A DNA stretch of 47,956 bases from an uncultured Bacteroidales bacterium. GTDB taxonomy: Bacteria; Bacteroidota; Bacteroidia; Bacteroidales; Muribaculaceae. Under the pieces are notes generated by a model. That model was not told the DNA's origin. It saw nothing but the letters and a program-made list of their open reading frames with translations, and did no database searches. The position numbers and the translations under genes were made by a program. Below, piece by piece: positions 45,998 to 47,956 of the stretch. Each line of letters starts with the position of its first letter. Position 1 is the stretch's first letter. The stretch is from assembly GCA_902774055.1 (NCBI GenBank), contig CACYGX010000021.1:1-47956 (forward strand). Reading direction: 5' to 3'.

Positions 45998-47152
45998 ATG
46001 ATCCAAAGCCTTGTTGTTTATACTGGAACAGCCATTCTGATGGCATTGCTGGGATGGCACGTGAGCCGGCGTGAGCAACGGGTGATAGCAGCGGGTGGGG
46101 CAGAGCTGTCCTTCTTCTCCTGGGAGATTCTTCTCGCGATGCTCATCTATATCGCCTTGTCCTCGGTAAGGTGGTTGACCTCATGGGACTACAACATGTA
46201 TTACAGTTACTATGTGAGCATGCAGTCCCTGGGAGAGTTCTCTCGTGAGAATTTCGAACCTGGATTTGAACTCATAACGCGTGCGATGGCCCATGCCGGA
46301 ATGCACTATGCCTTCTACTTCTGTTTCTGGGCCACATTGCACATTGTGCTGTTATTCTATGCCTTGCGGCATCGCAAGGCGTTGTTGCCATGGATATCCC
46401 TGTGCATCTTCTTGGGCCCATACTATGTCCAGTGGATGAGCACGTTGCGCCAGGCTGTGGTCGAGAGCCTCTTTGTATTGATGGTCGAATTGATTGTCAA
46501 CCGCAAGTTCTGGTGGTACCTGTTGCTGGCATTATTGGCCATGTGCATCCACAAGATGTCGTTATTGCTCATCCCACTGTATCTGGTGCCCCTTATTCCC
46601 GTGCGCAATACTAAGCGGTGGTTGCCCTTCACTTTGTTGGCGATCTGCGTCTTGCTGGGTTGCTTCCCGCAGTGGATTAGATGGTGTTTTGACATGGCCG
46701 GGCAATTATTTACGCTGGTGGGATATGGGCATTATTATCGACTTGCTTCGACCGATGCCACGTTTGCTTTCAGGACTGTGATAGGACCAACACGCCTGTT
46801 CCCCTTGATTGTGGGTTGCATCATATTGTGGTATTATCCCAGCATCAAGAGCATGTTTGCCTCCGACAAGTATCTACCGGCCATCTATCGTTTCATGTTC
46901 TTCAGTATTTGCTACTTGAACTTGATGGGCAGCACAACTCAGTATATAAGCCGTCCTGGAGACCTGATGCGCGGTTGCACGCTGATCATGATTGCCTACA
47001 CCCTGTGTTACCTCTGGCGTGAGCGCAAGTGGTTGCCCTTTGCCGTGATGGTTATCTTGAACTTCTATTATATCTACTATGAGATATTCAAGGCGGTCCA
47101 CATGGGTGGCAGCATCTATGCGCCAGAACTCTACAACACCTTCCTGTTCTGA
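45998..47152 (+). CDS. EpsG-family polysaccharide polymerase-like membrane protein
   Basis: 384 residues from the ATG at 45998; the open frame begins with a TTG at 45989 that is less likely. About ten to twelve membrane segments are present, with the EpsG-type loop around DYNMYYSYYVSM and FEPGFELITRAM near the N-terminus. Members polymerise repeat units of exopolysaccharide or capsule at the inner membrane. No other glycan-synthesis genes adjoin it here, so its product cannot be guessed. It follows sprA by 14 bp and may be co-transcribed with it. Confidence 0.85.
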   Translation: MIQSLVVYTGTAILMALLGWHVSRREQRVIAAGGAELSFFSWEILLAMLIYIALSSVRWLTSWDYNMYYSYYVSMQSLGEFSRENFEPGFELITRAMAHAGMHYAFYFCFWATLHIVLLFYALRHRKALLPWISLCIFLGPYYVQWMSTLRQAVVESLFVLMVELIVNRKFWWYLLLALLAMCIHKMSLLLIPLYLVPLIPVRNTKRWLPFTLLAICVLLGCFPQWIRWCFDMAGQLFTLVGYGHYYRLASTDATFAFRTVIGPTRLFPLIVGCIILWYYPSIKSMFASDKYLPAIYRFMFFSICYLNLMGSTTQYISRPGDLMRGCTLIMIAYTLCYLWRERKWLPFAVMVILNFYYIYYEIFKAVHMGGSIYAPELYNTFLF

Positions 47153-47174
47153 CAAATACACGGGTTACAACAAA

Positions 47175-47219
47175 CAGAGATACCTGTCCAACGCATGCGG
47201 CGCGGGACAGGTATCTCTG
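47175..47219. terminator. Perfect 15-bp hairpin between convergent EpsG-like and nitroreductase genes
   Basis: CAGAGATACCTGTCC (47175-47189) pairs perfectly with GGACAGGTATCTCTG (47205-47219) around a 15-nt loop. T-tracts are weak on both sides, but the position between convergent stops supports a shared terminator. Confidence 0.75.
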
Positions 47220-47253
47220 TTAATGAGCATTAGTGGCCGATGCCACTCATCAA

Positions 47254-47850
47254 TTACTTCTTGGCTCCAAACTTGTTGTAGCTGATGTTCTCCTCCTTGA
47301 ATTTGTTCTTGGGTTCGGGTGACTCATCAGGATAACCGATGCGAACAACTGCCAGCGGGACAATGTTTTGGGGGCAATTCAGCACGTTGGCCACTTCTGA
47401 AACTCTTTCCATCATAGGATAAACACCGGTCCACACGGCGCCCAAGCCCAGTGCATGGGCAGCAAGCAGCAGGTTCTCGGTAGCAGCCGACACGTCCTGT
47501 ACCCAGAACTCGGGCAATTTTCCCTTGCCATCGGGCATGGTGGTCTTGTCAGTGTCACCGCAAATGGCGATGAGCAACGGGGCATTGGTCGGCTGGCGGC
47601 CCGAGAGCAGAGCAATGGTGTTCTTGTCGTCGATGACGATAAAGTGCCACGGCTGCAGGTTCACTGCAGTGGGAGCTGCCATTGCGGCTTTGAGCATGAT
47701 GTCGATTTTCTCTTGCTCCACGGGCTGGTCCTTGTACTGGCGGATGCTCGTGCGCGTCATGATGTTCTCGATAGCGGCCATATTATCGCCAGCTGTCTGA
47801 TCCGTTCCTTCCTGTTGCTTGTCGGTGGCTGGGGACGTACAGGCACCCAA
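47254..47850 (-). CDS. Nitroreductase-family flavoprotein, former lipoprotein with signal peptide cut by an IS element
   Basis: An FMN-dependent NAD(P)H oxidoreductase fold. Landmarks are TRTSIRQYKDQPVEQEKID, AMAAPTAVNLQPWHFIVIDD, and GLGAVWTGVYPM with the PLAVVRIGYPDE end. In this frame the coding sequence reads upstream through ACTSPATD and the lipobox-like LGAC to TSLLALGAC, as in a signal peptide. It then meets IS sequence at 47865 and a stop. Only a TTG (47850) precedes the Cys, and no intact signal peptide remains. An internal ATG at 47781 (MAAIENIMTRTS) could give a soluble 175-residue enzyme. The gene is either broken or relocated to the cytosol. Confidence 0.85.
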   Translation of the reverse strand: MGACTSPATDKQQEGTDQTAGDNMAAIENIMTRTSIRQYKDQPVEQEKIDIMLKAAMAAPTAVNLQPWHFIVIDDKNTIALLSGRQPTNAPLLIAICGDTDKTTMPDGKGKLPEFWVQDVSAATENLLLAAHALGLGAVWTGVYPMMERVSEVANVLNCPQNIVPLAVVRIGYPDESPEPKNKFKEENISYNKFGAKK

Positions 47851-47864
47851 TGCCAGCAGTGAAG

Positions 47865-47956
47865 TGACCCCAAAAAGTTGGACGGGTTAAACATTATTGA
47901 TTTAAGAGTAAAGAGTTCGGTATTGCACCGGGCTCTTTCCTTTTAACCGTGATTTG
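47865..47956 (-). mobile_element. Right end of an IS3-family insertion sequence (partial)
   Basis: Starting at TGACCCCAAAAAGTTGGAC, the sequence looks like the terminal repeat of IS3-family (IS150-like) elements. It is followed inward by the 3' end of a transposase gene and a hairpin (aaagag-tt-cggt-attgc-accg-gg-ctcttt, 47911-47939). The element runs off the window, so its other end and any target duplication are not visible. Confidence 0.8.
47902..47956 (-). CDS. IS3-family transposase, C-terminal end only
   Basis: Translating the minus strand from 47955 to the TAA at 47904-47902 gives KSRLKGKSPVQYRTLYS. This matches the typical C-terminus of IS3/IS150 OrfB transposases, with its KxKLKGxSPVxYRT motif. 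Only 17 codons are in the window. The stop lies 37 bp from the IS end, a normal arrangement. The fragment is short, but the motif is characteristic. Confidence 0.78.
   Translation of the reverse strand, partial: KSRLKGKSPVQYRTLYS

Overview
The window looks like chromosomal DNA from a gut-type Bacteroidales, probably near Muribaculaceae or Prevotellaceae; the species cannot be named from sequence alone. The case rests on a SprA-type T9SS translocon protein next to ruvA, a BspA-like LRR protein, dockerin-bearing secreted proteases, a DUF4290 protein, an archaeal-type prolyl-tRNA synthetase, and repeated TAnnTTTG boxes of the Bacteroidetes sigma factor in place of sigma-70 -10 boxes. The left edge cuts mutB. 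The right edge lies inside an IS3-family element, so this is probably a whole contig that ends in a repeat.

Layout. 1-1.2 kb: 3' part of methylmalonyl-CoA mutase. 1.3-9.9 kb (minus): a GH2 - GH3 - BspA-like cluster, with the two glycosidases overlapping by 4 nt. 10-12.4 kb (plus): sodium/amino-acid symporter and rsgA. 12.4-17.6 kb (minus): GH13 enzyme - 5-formyl-THF cyclo-ligase - M16 protease. 17.7-18.7 kb: threonine aldolase. 18.8-24.95 kb: three tandem paralogues, each with a C10 (streptopain-type) prodomain and protease, a dockerin pair and a formylglycine-generating-enzyme (FGE)-fold domain. 25.1-30.15 kb: a housekeeping run tsaB - DUF4290 - rimM - OmpA-like - proS - YitT-like. 30.15-30.55 kb: non-coding, with terminators, promoter boxes and a candidate minus-strand small RNA. 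30.55-33.6 kb: small membrane protein, PstS-like lipoprotein and TPR protein. 33.7-37.9 kb: two tandem S8 proteases with C-terminal dockerins. 37.9-47.2 kb: ruvA, the 2490-residue SprA and an EpsG-like polymerase. 47.25-47.96 kb: a nitroreductase lipoprotein gene cut in its signal peptide by the end of an IS3-family element.

How the parts relate. Six secreted proteins (one LRR, three C10, two S8) carry paired dockerin repeats of two sequence classes, and no cohesin is visible. The FGE domains of the C10 array lack one of the two catalytic cysteines and so look more like binding modules (C-type-lectin fold) than oxidases. The most unusual content is this dockerin-tagged protease and adhesin set, with a module exchange inside the C10 array. 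Next in interest are the IS-truncated nitroreductase and the candidate small RNA.
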